Assembly: GCF_029227915.1 (NCBI RefSeq)
Contig: NC_079879.1
Span: forward strand, 23,950,501 to 24,014,500
Source: Hydractinia symbiolongicarpus
Taxonomy: Eukaryota; Cnidaria; Hydrozoa; Anthoathecata; Hydractiniidae
Direction: 5' to 3'
Length of the DNA stretch: 64,000 nt
Positions 11,941 to 26,900 of this stretch are shown here, in pieces. The notes under the pieces are model-generated. The model had not been told where the DNA came from. It was given only the letters and a program-made list of their open reading frames with translations, and did no database searches. Position 1 is the stretch's first letter; each line of letters starts with the position of its first letter. A program made the translations under genes and the position numbers.

Positions 11941-14900
11941 TCTCATTTCTTCTTCGCTTTAGTAGGAGATTTTCCTGCTTTTGACGCCTTTCCTTTTGGT
12001 GTGGGCGTTCTTTTTTTCTTTTCTACTTCTAATTCAACAACTTCGACTTCTTGTTGCTTCACGAACTTTTGCTTGTAAGCATCTCTCGTTTTGTACAGCT
12101 CTTCTCGTCTTTGGTCAAGTAATAACTACATGTAACAAATAAACTAATTATAATTTAAACTTTCACAACTTACGCCCCTTATCCATTTTTAACGCCTGTC
12201 TATTAAAAGCTCCACCTTGGGAAACTCTATTCTAATAAGCGAGCATCTACCTTTTCAAACATTTAAAACTTCAATATTCCCCTTCTACTTTTTGCATGCC
12301 AAAATTTTTAATGGACTAAGTTCCTTAGCATGCATTAATTTTTTTTTAAAAATAGTCCGACGAAGAAATCAATTTTGTGACAATTTATTTTTATTTTTTA
12401 AGGGAACCTATTTCTTCAATTTCAAAAAGGGCTTTGTAATTTTCTTGTCAGATTTGTGAATTCGCGTATATATTAAAGAAAAAAAAAGACAAACCTGCAG
12501 CTTTTCATATTCTGCCAGCTGTTTTTCCTTCTCTAAATTTCTGGCTATGCGATCGTCTTCTCTCATGGACAACACCATCTCTCGCATCGCATCAAATTCG
12601 GTAAACTTTTTTTGGAGTTGTACTCGGATTTTTTCTTCTTCAGATTCATCAAGATGAATTTTCTTCCCGGTGGATCTAAAAATAAATTTAGAGATAATAA
12701 AGTCTTAATCGCTTGATTTCATTTTCCGCAATGACAAAAAAGGAATCAACAAACGAAAAAATAAGAACAGACCAAGGAACGGGTGGGGGGATGAAGGAGT
12801 GCTTAATAATTTTCGCTTAAACTTTATGCTGATTTTTCTTATAAAAAAATTAAACATCTAACCTTTCGAAAACTATTTATAAAAAACTTTACCTGATAAA
12901 AGGGAACACATCGATTTGTTTTAGGACACGATCAGTATCTTTCACAGGCGGTACATCGAATAGTTCTTCACTGTCAGCCTCTGACGTCACTGAATGAACT
13001 AAACATTATTATTTAACAGTCAATGAACGCGTAGTTAATCGATGTGGAATCTAAGTGTTTAATTTTTAAAGCCACATTAGTCATATCAAATCACAACGAC
13101 AAAACAGACAATTCTCAGTGTTTGAAACAGTCAAAAATTTTAAAGACTTCAAAAATTACTTTCGCCTTCTTCAATGTCCTTTCTTGCTTCTCCTCCTACT
13201 TCTTTCTTTTTCGCATTTTTAATTTCTTTTTTCCCTTCTTCTTCAACTTTATTTACTTCTACTTCACCTTTACATTCCTCACTTTCAATATGTTTTTCTT
13301 CTCCATTCTCTACATTGGATGTGTCATCCTCAACAGCTGGCTTGTAAGTGTGAGACTCCAGATACTTGAGTCGGGATTGTTGAGCCTATGAGAAAAACAT
13401 ACCCAAAGTCGCACTAAATTCCGATTGCAATAATATTCAATTTTAATGCTGAAAGGTTTTGTACCGCAATAAAAATATTTTTGAATAGACTGCCTCAGTT
13501 GGATTTTAATTTTGGAACACGCCACAATAATAAAATCACTCCAAAAAATGGAAAAGAAAAGGAAGGTCAAACCTTTGCAGCTCTTCCAGGTTCTAAACTC
13601 TCCCACGCTGCTTTGATAGCTTTTATTTCGTCCTCTCTTTCCGTATCTCGTTTTATTTCAACAGAATTTTCCTGAAAAAACAAACAATGTGGAAATTAAG
13701 AATTCTCGTTCATAGAAAGCTTTTAAAAACATTTTTTTGATGGAGAACAATGTCTGACTAATTAGCTACACAAGTAATCATTAATTTTCCAGTAAACATG
13801 ATCAAAATTTAAATGTGAAGACAAACACTGCTATTTTAGATGTAAAGTTCCAAAAAAGATAGTTTAGGTCAGCTTTTCGACAGCTTTTTTGACCAATTTT
13901 ATTTACAAGAATATAGTTTTTTGCCCTTAAAAACAACGTTTATAATTAGAACAAAACTAAATCTATTTAAATGTTTGAGTGTATTGTTTATGGATGGCAC
14001 TATTGGTCAGTGTTTACTTTCTCACTCCTGCCCTTATTAACAGACCGCTGAATCTTAAGCAAGGGAGTTCTGCCATCAACTGGAATGCGAATGTTTTGCA
14101 GAATTCATATCTATATTCTGCAACGTGACCATAAACAAAAACAAATCTGGTGTTTGGTTGTTATGGTGTTTCACTAGCTAATTAAAAATAAGAAAAAAAA
14201 TCTCTTCATCGCGAAATTTTATTGAATGAAATATCTTCTTGCACAAAGCTCTCGATGTTAACTTACCGCCTCCGCATCAACTATAAAACGCAGACTCCAG
14301 TGAGGTTTTGTGGGATCCAATAATTGTTGTGTCTATATAAATAATACCACTTTATGCGATGACGCGAATATATTATAAAGACAGAAATAAGCTCAGTTCT
14401 GAATACTGATATGGAAAAATATGGAAATTACTTGTGACTCAGGTCTTGAACGATTTCCCTTCCCCTCTTTTTTACGATTCTTTCCAGCACTATTTTTCAT
14501 CGGAGCTTCATTTTTGGAAACATTTTCTGACGGCGCTAAAATAGGTCAAAGAGCAAACAGTATCAATTTCAGAGATAGGAATGTTTTTATTTTTTCCTTG
14601 ACTTGATTAATCTACATCTTTGTTGCTTTACAAAGAAGAAGAAACCGGATGATTGTAGCTACCTTACCTTCTTCTTCAGTTTTTAACACATCTACAAAGT
14701 TCCATTCTTTTTTGGTCAATGGCCAACTACCTCTATTAATGTAAGCTTGCAATATATACTTGTGAATCTAAAATGGGATGAAGACTTTATTTCACACCTG
14801 ATGTGGTATTCAGTAAAAAAGTAAGAATGATATTGTCACCTGTTCCTCCTTAACTTCTTCACTATCTTCATTATCGTTATTTTTCTGGAAAGCAAAATAA

Positions 14901-17900
14901 TTTTTTTAGTCTATATATAACTATATACATTCTACTGTGTAAATCACGTGTAGGACAAGTCTAGTTAAGATAACTGTAGTATCGCACTAAATTATATGAT
15001 CGCAATTGGATTTCCTTGTCTGTAAAAAGGTCTCTTCCTGGGGAAAAATCTCCTTATCACTGCATTTGTACCATTTGACAAAAAAAATCGTTAATGCCGC
15101 TAAAGTTAAAGTTAAAAAGAAACAGATAAGGCTGGGGCTCTATAGAAGGAACTACTTAATTTCGTTTAAGCAACAAAAAAGATATAAAACTGAGACAAGG
15201 AAATAGTCGTTTCGAATAAACTGAGAATATACATATTCGTGAAAAAAAATGTTTTATTGTTGGTGAAAAAAAAGGAACATTTAAACAGAATAATAAGAAT
15301 AACTACCACATCTACAGTAATGTTTGACTTTCGCTTCGCTTTATCAGGTGAAGCAGATTTTTTTGAAGACGGTCGTTTGACAGGTGCTATTTTGGTGTAC
15401 GATCGCGCGGAGCCAGCACGTGAGTTTGCTAAATTGAAATATTCACAATTATTATAAATAATTTTTGTATCTTCTTTCAGAGGTAGGAGTTTATTTTGAA
15501 TTCCTGTTAAAGATGCAGCCGTCGAAATGAAAAAAACAGATAAACATACACACAGTCACTATCTAAACCGTTTGAATATAATAGGGTAAAAAAACGTCAT
15601 CATTGCCTTTTTCAAAAAACATAAGAGAATTTAAAATGAAACTTTAGCTGTAGAGCTGTAATTTTTTTTTTGCTTTCCAAAGAGCTATTCAACACGTTGC
15701 CTTTTTTTATTTTTTTACCAACCCTTTGAAAGCATCTCATTTATTAATTAAACTCTGATTTTAAGTTTTCAGTAACATTATATGGTCAAACTTAAACCTA
15801 AAATAAAACCACAAAGATTCTGTATTTTATTTTCATCATCTGTAAATTTTGAAGAATTGATTTTAATGTATAACTAATGCTGTTAAGGTTTATTGCTGTA
15901 TATTTTTAAAAGTATAATATCCCACGCAATAACAAAATTAACACTGTGAACAATCTTACGAGCTGATAATGTGTTTTTCGTTTCATCTGCTGTTATCAAT
16001 CTATCCTTGTAAAATAACATTGCTGGCAGAAGAACACTACCCTTCCCTTCACGACTATAAATTTCGATGCCGTTATCGATAACCTAAAAGAATTGAGATA
16101 TTCTAAACAAAATAGTAACCAAAGAAACTGATTTCTAGGTACACAGATGAATTCAAATGTACCTGAAACAGCACAAAGACATCTTCTTTCGATGTTTTGA
16201 ACTGTATACTTGAGACGATGTCTTCAGTAACTTTTACCTTATATCTAAATAAAAATATTATCATAATACAATTTAATTTAGGAGATTTAAATTGGCGAAA
16301 AATTAACACTTTAATTTCACGAAATTCACTTAAAAAATAAATGAACTTATTACCTTGCTGAAAGATCACCATTATTTTAATAATCTTAATATTGGAAACA
16401 ACAACACACATGGCTAATGAAATCACACAAAAAATGCAAGGATTTTTTTTTAACAACAGAGCTAAATTACTGTTAAGTAAAACTGCAGTTAATCAAGCAA
16501 ACACAAGACAATAAAAGTGCTCTGTTAATCCCTATTTCCTAGATAAAACTTTACTAGTTTCAAAAAAGTACATAGGCAGTCCAATTGCTGTCAATACCAG
16601 TTACGCGACTGAAGGTAATAATATCAATGTGTTTGACACGCACCCGTTCTTATTTGGGTCATTTACGGTTCACACAAGCGACAGAAAAATGCTGGCCAAG
16701 CACGGAATTTACGGGAAATCGCGGGTTTTCGTTTGCCGGCGGTTAAACTGCTTTCATTCATTTAAAAATTCCTTTCACTTCGATGATGAATTTCCTTACC
16801 TTAAAATTCTGTGGTATTTGTTTGGGATATAATAATTCTTGATCTCTTTTGTGACAAACTGACAATTCACATTGTCTTTGACAAGCGTAGGCAAAGGTTC
16901 TTTCTCCCCAATAATACGTAACCGACACTTTCCTGCAGGAATGTTAGATTCACTCTCTCCAGTAACCACAACAGTGTAGCCTTGCTAAATACAAGAAGTA
17001 AATGTTCATTGCAGTAACGATTGGCAAAACAGTAGCAAACGTCGATCCAAAACTCGTCTTTATTATTTCATTAGTTTAAATGTTTCTTATATTAATGATA
17101 AATTCCTGCAAGAAAGAACCAAAGGTTACTAGTTTAAATTTTAATTCTGGTTTCCTGTTACAACTTAATTTTGTTCTTTTTCCAGAAAAATTACTAGAAC
17201 CTGCTACATCAAAATAAGGGAGAGAAGTGGTTTTTTTAAAACACGAAAGCAGATTCTTTGTTTCTTTCTAATAAGTAGTCAAATATGCAATAATTTTCGA
17301 AGTTCATTTTTATTACTTTTGTGGTAAATGACAGATCAAAATGTTCATACCTTGTTAGGTTGCATCGCTTGTGGGATGACTTTCGTGAAAACAGTTTTAG
17401 TTTCTTCATACGTATCATTGTTAATCACCTTCAAATGACTGCTGGTGACATTGCAGTAAAACTTTGGGAGCATTAATATTGGTTGCTCTACCATAAACAC
17501 TTCCCTAACATGTACAGGTAGTATAAGTACTTAAAAAATACAACAACAGATGCAGTGTCAATAATAACAACAACAACAGATGCAGCAACAACAACAATAA
17601 TAAAAACACCACCGCAGCCACAATAACAAGAACGGCGATAAGGATGAAAACAACAACAAAAAAGACGAAACCCAAAATGTTACCAATATCAGCCACAAAC
17701 AGAACAAACAAGAAAAAACAAAATTACCTAAATAACAAAAAAAAACTATCTGCAGCTTGTTCGGGATAGCTTGCATTATAATCTGTGAACACAATTTTGT
17801 TCCATTCGTCTGCGTGGAATGGAAAGCACTTAGATAGGTTTGGTTTAGCATTAAACATTGCGCGATACAATTGTACAGCGAACGATTCTATTTTTGTTTC

Positions 17901-20900
17901 GATATGAGACCAAATTCTTTGAAGCAGTTCAACTACCAGGGTATTCTCAGCGCTTCCTAAAAAAACTTTTTCAAGTCAACGTTTGCTAGGATGTCGATTC
18001 CTAAAATGCTATTTCTTTTATAAAAAATAGTTCTTTTGATTTTTTTGCATTTTTTTGTCAATGCAATATATATTCAGTATTAGCCTTGAAACAGTTATTA
18101 TTTTAAACTTAATAGTTTCCGAGTTATATCCATTTTTGGGCCAAAAAGTGATTCTGTGCTAACTTACTTTTGCGAATAAAGTTGTGAAAACAAATACAAT
18201 CACAGGTGCAAATATTTGCAAATCTACTGAGAATTCTTAAAACAAGCTAAAGGTATCCCACCCGACAGAAAACATACCGGGAATATAAGCTCTCTTTAAC
18301 TTCATAATGTAATAACATTTAAAAACAGCCTGTATTCGAGTGGCAGCATGACTGTGTTTGTTGAATGCCACAATTTCCGGCATACTAACACGTTGTCGGC
18401 GTTGTATGCCGTCTGAAGATTGTTGACGTGTTGTTGTTGAAATCACAACACTAGACGCTGGTCTGCGTTTCACACGTTCTGCTTTAAATTGTTTGAGGTG
18501 GAAGTAAGCTTGGTATTTTAAAGCTGCTATCGCAAAATTCATAGTAGGAGTGAAATTTTCAGCGAGTTCGTTCTTCAGTAAGTCGACAAAGCTTTTAACT
18601 AACACCTAAAAAAAACAAGTAAAAAAAATATGGTTTAAACAAAGTGTCAGAATCTGTACGTTAAAGGTTCACTGTTTTTTTTTCTGATTGAAATCGTACA
18701 AATGTAGAAATATGTAGTAGTTATCGCACAGTGCCGAGAAAAATATCGGAGATATTTTTTGAGTTTTTATATCCTCGTTTACATAGTTTGTTTTGTAAAA
18801 ATAATTTTTGTTTTTATGAGAAGAAAATTATGGAAGAAATTTACCAACAAGTTCTCGTTTTTTAAGAAAACACTAACTTTACTTATCGAGTTTTTAACCA
18901 ATCAGCAAAAAAAATATCAGCTTTGTGCACTGTAGAATTAAAAAATGAGTAAATTGCACTCGTTTCTCAGTAGAAAACAAAAACATAGCATATATTTCGT
19001 GTAGGTTAGCCAATCACAGTGCGAGAAAAACTCTTGCATACAAGACAATTATTAATCAACTGAAGCATTAGACAGAATTTGTCAGTCATGAATTTTAATA
19101 ACCCTCAACAGATGAAACTTTTGCCGTTTTTCTTTCGCATTTTTAAACACATAGGCGACGTTAAATACCTCAAAATGATCTCTCCGAATTGATGTCGATC
19201 GTTTCTCTGTACCAAGCAATAAAACGAAATTCTCACAAGCTGAAGAATCGCTGAAACTAGTAGCGATTCTTTTAAGTTGATTCAACACATTTATGCCATG
19301 TTCAACAAACAAAGCACTTTCCTATATTAGGATAGAAAAAATAAAACAACAAAAGCGAGATCGCTTACAAGGTAATATAAACACTGGGAAATAGTAGGTC
19401 ATTCTCAACCGATCCCCGAGATTAGACCTTGCTGGGAGAATTTCACTACGAGTATTCCCAGCATTGAACAATCAATTTTTTCTGGTGTTTTGAGGCTGTG
19501 GGAGAACTGATTTCTTTAACCATTATGAAACAAAAACCTGTGTGTAAAAACACAAACCTTAATTAGTTGTTGCATAATTGTGTTTTCATCACCGAGCACA
19601 AACGCATGCGTGGAAGTGATACAAACATGGTATCCTAGTGGTGCATTAACAACCAAACGTAACACATGTCTCCTGAAAGTAAATATAGGTGACGATTATT
19701 AACCAGCATTATAAAAAATGGTAGTTATCAGACATTAAAATAAGGTGTCTGCATCACACTACAAATGTATTGTTATGTTCACCTTTGTTATAAGGTAAGA
19801 GTTTTATTAAACAAGGATTTCATACAGATTTCTTTTCTCAAAGAAGCATACAAACAAATTTCATGACCATATTTTAACCATATTCATACCCAGGCGGCAG
19901 GTTCAGAGCAACAGCTTTGATACCAGTAGTTTTTATTCGCAGCAGTGGAGGATCAATTGTTACGTGCTTCCAGTAATAAGGTTCAACAACCAAACTGCCA
20001 GGCTTGGGAGTTAGCGCTTGTATCGTAGCTTTCTCATTTTCTAAAAGAAAAACAATAACAAATTACACCAAAACCTCTCTAGACATTTGTGGGACTAAAA
20101 TATTTGTTCACGTTTTAGGTTTCTTGTAAAAGATTCTCAAATTTTATATAGATCTGTTTTGTGTTTTTCAGGCTCTTCATTCCCTTTCTCGCTGTCCAAT
20201 GCCAATATATTACTTATTCTGAATGAACATGCAGTTGTTGTAGAAAGTATAAAATCGCAGCGGACTGTCTGTGTTATCCACTTTATTTAAATTGCGTTTG
20301 AAGAAATATACTTCAGAAATGTTAGTTCATTTTGTGTCTCACAATTGGAGTCATCATTCCACTTTTCATTTTGTGTCTCACAATTGGAGTCATCATTCCA
20401 CTATTTGGTGCATTTATTGCATTTCGTAACATTGACAAACCAGTTTCTCATAACAGTAGTTTGTCAAAGTCAATACACAATATGGTTTCTGATTATACCT
20501 GCTATGTTAACAAGAATTGGACAGTCTTCTTAAGTATATTGCGTAAACAAGAAAGCTAATAAAATAATATAACACTGAACATACCTTCTCCCTTTGTAAT
20601 ATTTGAACTTAAATTTGGATCAAACCATCTTGAAAAAGATGCAAATGATACCACAACTTCTGTATTCACAACACAATCGACAAGTAGATACGGTGAAGAA
20701 GGATTATTTAACCAGTTTCCACCAAGATTTGATGTTACCGGACTCAAAGTTGTGCTTCTACTGCCCGAGTTTGCGTTGACACCTTTTTTAGTACGGTCAG
20801 ATTTTGAATCTACATGCTAAATAAAATATCCGGGGAAAAATCACAATATGCATCAGCAATTTAATGCTACTGGGGATTCCATGCTGATAGATGAATCCTT

Positions 20901-23900
20901 GACTCATACAACTTAACACTGTAACATTACCTACAAGATGTGTATCAATAAATGCTTTATTTTGTCATTACAGTGTCATCATACCTTCATTTCACATGAA
21001 TGTTTTGTATAAGGTTTTGGTTTGTGATATACCCACAATGTTCTAAAACATAAAATATCAGAAAAGCATTGTCCTCTATCCTACTTTGTTGTTATAATAT
21101 ATTATGTTTTCTATAAGGAGCCTGGTAATGATAAATCGAATGCAAAGAATACTAAGAGCTTTAAATTGTTAAGAAACCTCGAGTACAGCTTTTTTACTCG
21201 ATAAATTAAGACACTTCTAGGGTGCTTAATAATATCTCATTTTCTCCAGCAGTTTTTTTAAGAAAAATGTTGATATATTGTAAATTGAAGTTCTTTGTTA
21301 TTCTTTTGTGGGGACAAATTAAATTATCTTCTTCTTTCCTGAGAAACACATAACAAACGTTTTACACATAAAATTATAAAAATTAAGAAAAGTGCACTAT
21401 TAAAACTATTATGGTTTTCATTTGACTGCATTTTTTGCTATAGGACAAAAAGCTTATGAGCTTATTTGTTAGCGCCTTCACACTTGGACAAAATTAGAGA
21501 TTTTGTCCAAGTGTTCACACGGTAACAAAACATCTTGTGAGTATTTTGAGCTACAGTAGGAAATACAGTAAGATGCAAATGAGCCTTTAGGCTCTTTTCT
21601 TGATTCTTATAAAATCATTGAGAAATTTAAATGCAAATAACAAGTTAATATTTATGAATTTAACATTAGTTCTTCAAAAATCACACAAAACATCACATTT
21701 TCTATTTTTGCATTTATAAAATTATCACTTAAAATTGTTTTGATGTTTTGGTGTACCAAATCATGTCTACTTACCTAAAACATTGACAGAAGTCCACAAA
21801 ATCCATCCACAAATTACCCTTTTTGACTTCTTTAGCCTCGTTTTCTGTAATATCCTCCTCCTCTGACTCTACCACCGATTTTGTATCCGTTTCATAAGAC
21901 GTCATGTTAATGTCTGCAGAAACTTCGGCTGTCGATTGTTTTGATTCGTCTGATTTCGTGTCTTTCAAAATAGACTTTCTTACATCTAAATATTTTACTT
22001 AAAAATTCAGAAAAATAAAACTTAAGATGCATATTCAAGTAAACTCGACTTCGTGAGAATACCTTGCACTAATATTATTATTATTCTAATATTATTCTGA
22101 ATGTTGTAAAAGGATTTACAACTCACTTAAAAGCTGCTATCAATTTATCAGCTTCCGATTTCCTCACAGTTTTTGGGAGGGAATTATACAACTGTTCTCC
22201 TATCAAAAAGAAACCAGATCTTTGGAATTCAAGCTTGACTTTAGGTAAATGAAGTAAAATATTACTATTTTTCTTCATGTTTTGTATGTTCGTTGAGTTG
22301 GCAGTTTCAGTCGTCAATCAAAACAAGAAAAGAATCAGTAAATTTAGTGTATGCTGATAGTACTGCTATAATTCAGTTAGGGTTAGTGTAGAGGCCATAT
22401 GGAAAACTTCATGCCTTGTCGGCATTTTTATGGGAAAACGTTTTAAAAGCCATAACACACTATATATATATATCAAACAATCAGTACATTTATCATAAAA
22501 AATACATAGAAAAGAATAGAAAAAGAGAATTACCTTTACTTGATTTGATAGGTCTGGGTGGCACTTTTGATGCAGAGCCAACACTAACTTGTGATGAGAT
22601 AGAAAGGCTTCTATTTTTCTTACTGCTAGCTACTTCAGCTTCATCAGACACAGTTTGTGTAACTGCTGGTAAAGTAGGACGCAATTCTGCAGAAGACAAT
22701 ATTGATAGATCTGGAGTATCTGCATAATGTATTGGTATTTCATCATTTCCATCTTGACCCTCCTCACTTACACTTTCCATAGGTGTGGCAGGTTTGAACC
22801 TGTCCCATTTCGTAGGTGAGCTAGAAAAAACGCATTTCATAACTTATTGTACTTATTGTCAAATGTAAACTGCAACTACAGCTTCCGGTTAACAAGGCAA
22901 TGAATTGTACAGACATCATCTAAAAATGAAGTTGATATGGTACAACACATTACAAAGATAAACCTCTCTAGCAAATACTCCGAAGAAGGTTCACACTCAT
23001 AAATAAAATCATACATACACACTGTTAGAACCAACAAGAGGTTTAGAGCCAACTTTAAAATTAAAAAAAGGAGAATTCAGCTCCAAACATTTATAATCTT
23101 TAGGTTCTTCTGGGCATTTTGGTGGATCAATTGGTTCCTTTTTCTTTTTTTGCCTAATTAATTTCCATCTTGGAACTTGAATTGGAACTGGTGGAGCCAC
23201 TAAAGGGCAATCTCTGGTCATGTTGATCAACACAGGATGGGGTAGGTTATGTGATAGCCCGAATAGTCGTAGCTTTTCAGATGCATCTGCCATTTCTTTT
23301 AACTCAGAAACTTTACTTGGTCTACTGGGAGGATTAGAAAAACTTGCAAACAACAAAACATCAGGTAAGGGTGTCTTCGACACACTGGATACATGAGAAA
23401 TTTTCTCTTTGCTGATTTTTATTTCTTTTTCAGTGCTCGTTTTAGTTTTTTTATCTTCCTTAGTTTTTTCTTCTTTCTTGTTTTTTATGTCTTTTGATTC
23501 TTTCGGAGCAAGTTCTGTTTTGGCAGAATCTTCTGTTGATAAGCCTGCAAGTTATAACGAAGATGAAAATGATTAGATGCATGATCATGCTAAGGCTTTT
23601 TTATCGCAGCATCTCTTAAAAGCAATGCAATCCCTAAGATATTAGCAGTTAACAGGAAAATATTTATCCCTATTCTTGCAGTTTATAAGCATTTTTGGGG
23701 GGATCTTAACTGTAAATACCGAAAACAGATTGATGTTTAGAAAAAAGCACATTGTGCTAACCATCAAGTTAAATTCACGCTGAAAAGAAAAATGCTAATA
23801 TACAAACACTGACTTACTGTTACCAGCATGTTCTTCAGGTGGAGGAGTTGGTTGAGGTAGCTTCCACTTTGGTAATAGTTGTAGTAAAAGTTTCCACATT

Positions 23901-26900
23901 TGTTCATCGTAACATTTGTTCAATGGTATCTGCTCAGGCAGCCATCCAGTCAAACAATATATAATATTCACATCCCCAAATTCACAATTCTCCTGACCAC
24001 CATAGTAACTGTCAATAGAATTTAACAGAACGCTTTTATGATGAAACTTGAAGCCAGTTTAAATATGGTACACAAAACTAATATAACAAGACATACACAT
24101 ATCAAACTTTATCAAGTTTACCTTGATACTTTTATTCTCTCTGTACCTTACTGACAAATTTGAAATTTCACTTTTCCTAAAATTGTTTTTTAGGAAAACT
24201 TTCGTATTGCATAAATTTTACCTCTTGTTACGTAATTATACAAATATTAAGTAAATTTGAACCAGGTACAACACCTGACTCATGAAGCAATTATACAGGT
24301 GTACAATAACAATCACGAAGTGGATATCAAAAGTTAAGGAAACATACTCAAGTGAAGTAACTTTAATTAACGCTTTACTGATGATAATTGGCCACAGTTC
24401 ATTTCCTCTCGTTGTTAAAGGCAACAAAGGCTTCATATTTTCGTCACAAGGTATTAAATCATCAACAATTATCTTACGGTGACATCCCTAAACCAAATTA
24501 TATTATGTGTTAGTACATTGAAAGTTGTTGACAAAGCTAAATTATTAGAACATAAATATTGTATTAAAAGAATACATTTTAATAAATTATCACAATGTCA
24601 TCTAAATGTTTAAAACACCGCAGCAAGAGTTTCAATTAACAACGTACCATCCAGAAGATTTTCACAGCATATTTTCCTGCTGAATTGATTGCAGGAAAAT
24701 TTGATTTTGCATTTTCTTTTGGCCATATCAGATCCCATAGTCTCCAACAACTATCATCTACGTTCTCAACATCTTTACGACTTTTATCAGCTTTTGAAGT
24801 ACTTTGTTCTTTAAAAGAAGATGTTTTCATTCGCAACAGATTGCATTTCGCATCTGGTTCACTGGCTGGTGTAAAGACTTGAAGCAATGATGTGTAGCTT
24901 GATATAATGTATCGCATAAACTAAGGGAAAAATGTTTCTATAAAGAAGCATCTCCAGTAAACTATATCCTGAACATTCATTATGATGGTAGGAGCCTGCT
25001 TGAATCTACTAATGACAATTGCTACCCAAAATCATGAACATATTGTTGTATTACTAAGTGTTTTTTTTTTTACTAAAAACGAATGTAGTGTAAAAAGCTT
25101 AGTTTTCAAATTTATCATGTAGACTAATTCATCGAACTTCATTCTCCACTAGTATAGTAGCTACATGGGCAGGATAAATTTGGTCCCAGATGGACCTTTG
25201 TTAATGGACGTGACCTCTGCACAGGAGGTGATGTCAATTATTTTGACAAGTTTTCAAGTTATCCTGCCCTAAAGTTATAACTGCAATGTAATGTCTTTGC
25301 TAATCATATTTAATGCTATTGACATCGGTGAAATGCATCCATAAAGTTAGAAAGGTTAACAAATAACACATCAATCTTTAAGCTACATCAAAGAAAAATG
25401 AAAATGTCCAACTTGAGCATTACAGACAGATTTATCTCTCATTTTAACATGAAATTTTATATGTAACTGAAAATACCAAAACCAGGTCAAAATTCAGTTT
25501 CCGAAGAAAATGTTATTTTTTAAAAAAAAATGGGTAAATTTGTTTTATCTATTTAAACATTATGTAATTACAAAGATTTTAGAAAGATTGACATTAATGA
25601 CAATTATAAAAGTTGGTGAAATCATTGTAGTGTACTTTAAAGTTTAAGGTCAAATAACTTGGAAACAAGTTATATTAACTGACATTATTTCCTTCGTGGG
25701 TAACTACTGATCACCTGAGATCAAATCAGGACTAATTTCATTTAGCTGGGTCAACCAGTCCATTGAAGGACAGACGGATTGATGACATCATCAAAATACC
25801 TAAAAAACTCAATATCTCTATAACTGTCAAAAACAGATAGGACATACATTCCTGATCAGCGTTTGAAGCTCTACACATTAGAGGCAACAGCTAAAAAAGT
25901 TTCTTAAAATCAAGGCAATGCTAACGTCATCAAAACTCCCAGACCAACCTATATTTTTTCATTTTGATTCTTCCTAAGTGGATGTTACCCTGGGTTTATT
26001 GACTAGACCCTTTGTTATTATTAAAGGTATGAGTTATAACTCTTTCAAGATTTTAAAAATTAAAAGAAAGTATAAATAGTCTCAATATTGTTAAAAATCA
26101 AATTAAATCAGGATTTTATACATTGATAATATACATTTTCTTTATTACCCTTATTCGAAAAAAGATAAATATAAAAAAAAAGAAGATAATTGCTAATCTA
26201 TATTAAATAATATTACCTTAAGGCTCCTTGTAAAGAGGGGAGGTTAATATAACATAAAAAATTAAATAATATGGATGGGTATTTAACTTTGGCCAAGGAG
26301 AATCCTAACTAGGGAGCAAATTTCCTGGAAAAATGTCTAAAATTTAGCATCTTCAGATTGTCAAAAAGCTATTTAGATTTTACTTTGCTAGAAGTTTTTT
26401 TTAAAAAAAAAAAGCTATAAACCTAAATCACACTGATCAAAAACTATTTAAAGCTGTACAAAAATGAAATACTGCTGTAAAGAAAGATATTTAAAAAATC
26501 TTACCTCACTATCTGTAATATGTTCATTAGGGGTCACTAGATCAATCACATTCTCATTGACATGTTCATTGCTCACAATGATAGGATTCTAAATAAATTT
26601 CGATGTGAATAAAAAAACTGCAGGGAATAAAGTTTTCATTTTTTGTCAGTTTATGCACCACAGTGTGAGGAAGATAAAGATAAGTTTTATGATAAGTTAT
26701 TAGCAGTCACATTAGGGTTTGGAGACAGTGAACTTGCTAGGAAGTAATTTTAAGGTTATAGAGGCACGCATGGAGGCTACGAATTTAGGAGCAGAAAAAA
26801 GGAAGAAAGAGTGGAAAGCAGGTATTAGTAAGAATATTTACTTAAAAGCTAAGCGTTGTGCTGGTATAGCAGTGTTTAAGGCAAAATCAGAAGCAGAGAG

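Noticed and set aside
12217-12459. 80-codon plus-strand frame rich in Phe and Leu
   Set aside because: Lies in an ADGB intron; composition reflects poly-T sequence.
16629-16832. 67-codon plus-strand frame inside ADGB
   Set aside because: Overlaps ADGB exon 20 sequence on the other strand; no domain.
22123-22317. Minus-strand frame with GEQLYNSLPKTVRK, like the end of a LINE polyprotein
   Set aside because: Only one short resemblance; lies in an ADGB intron and is too short to assign.
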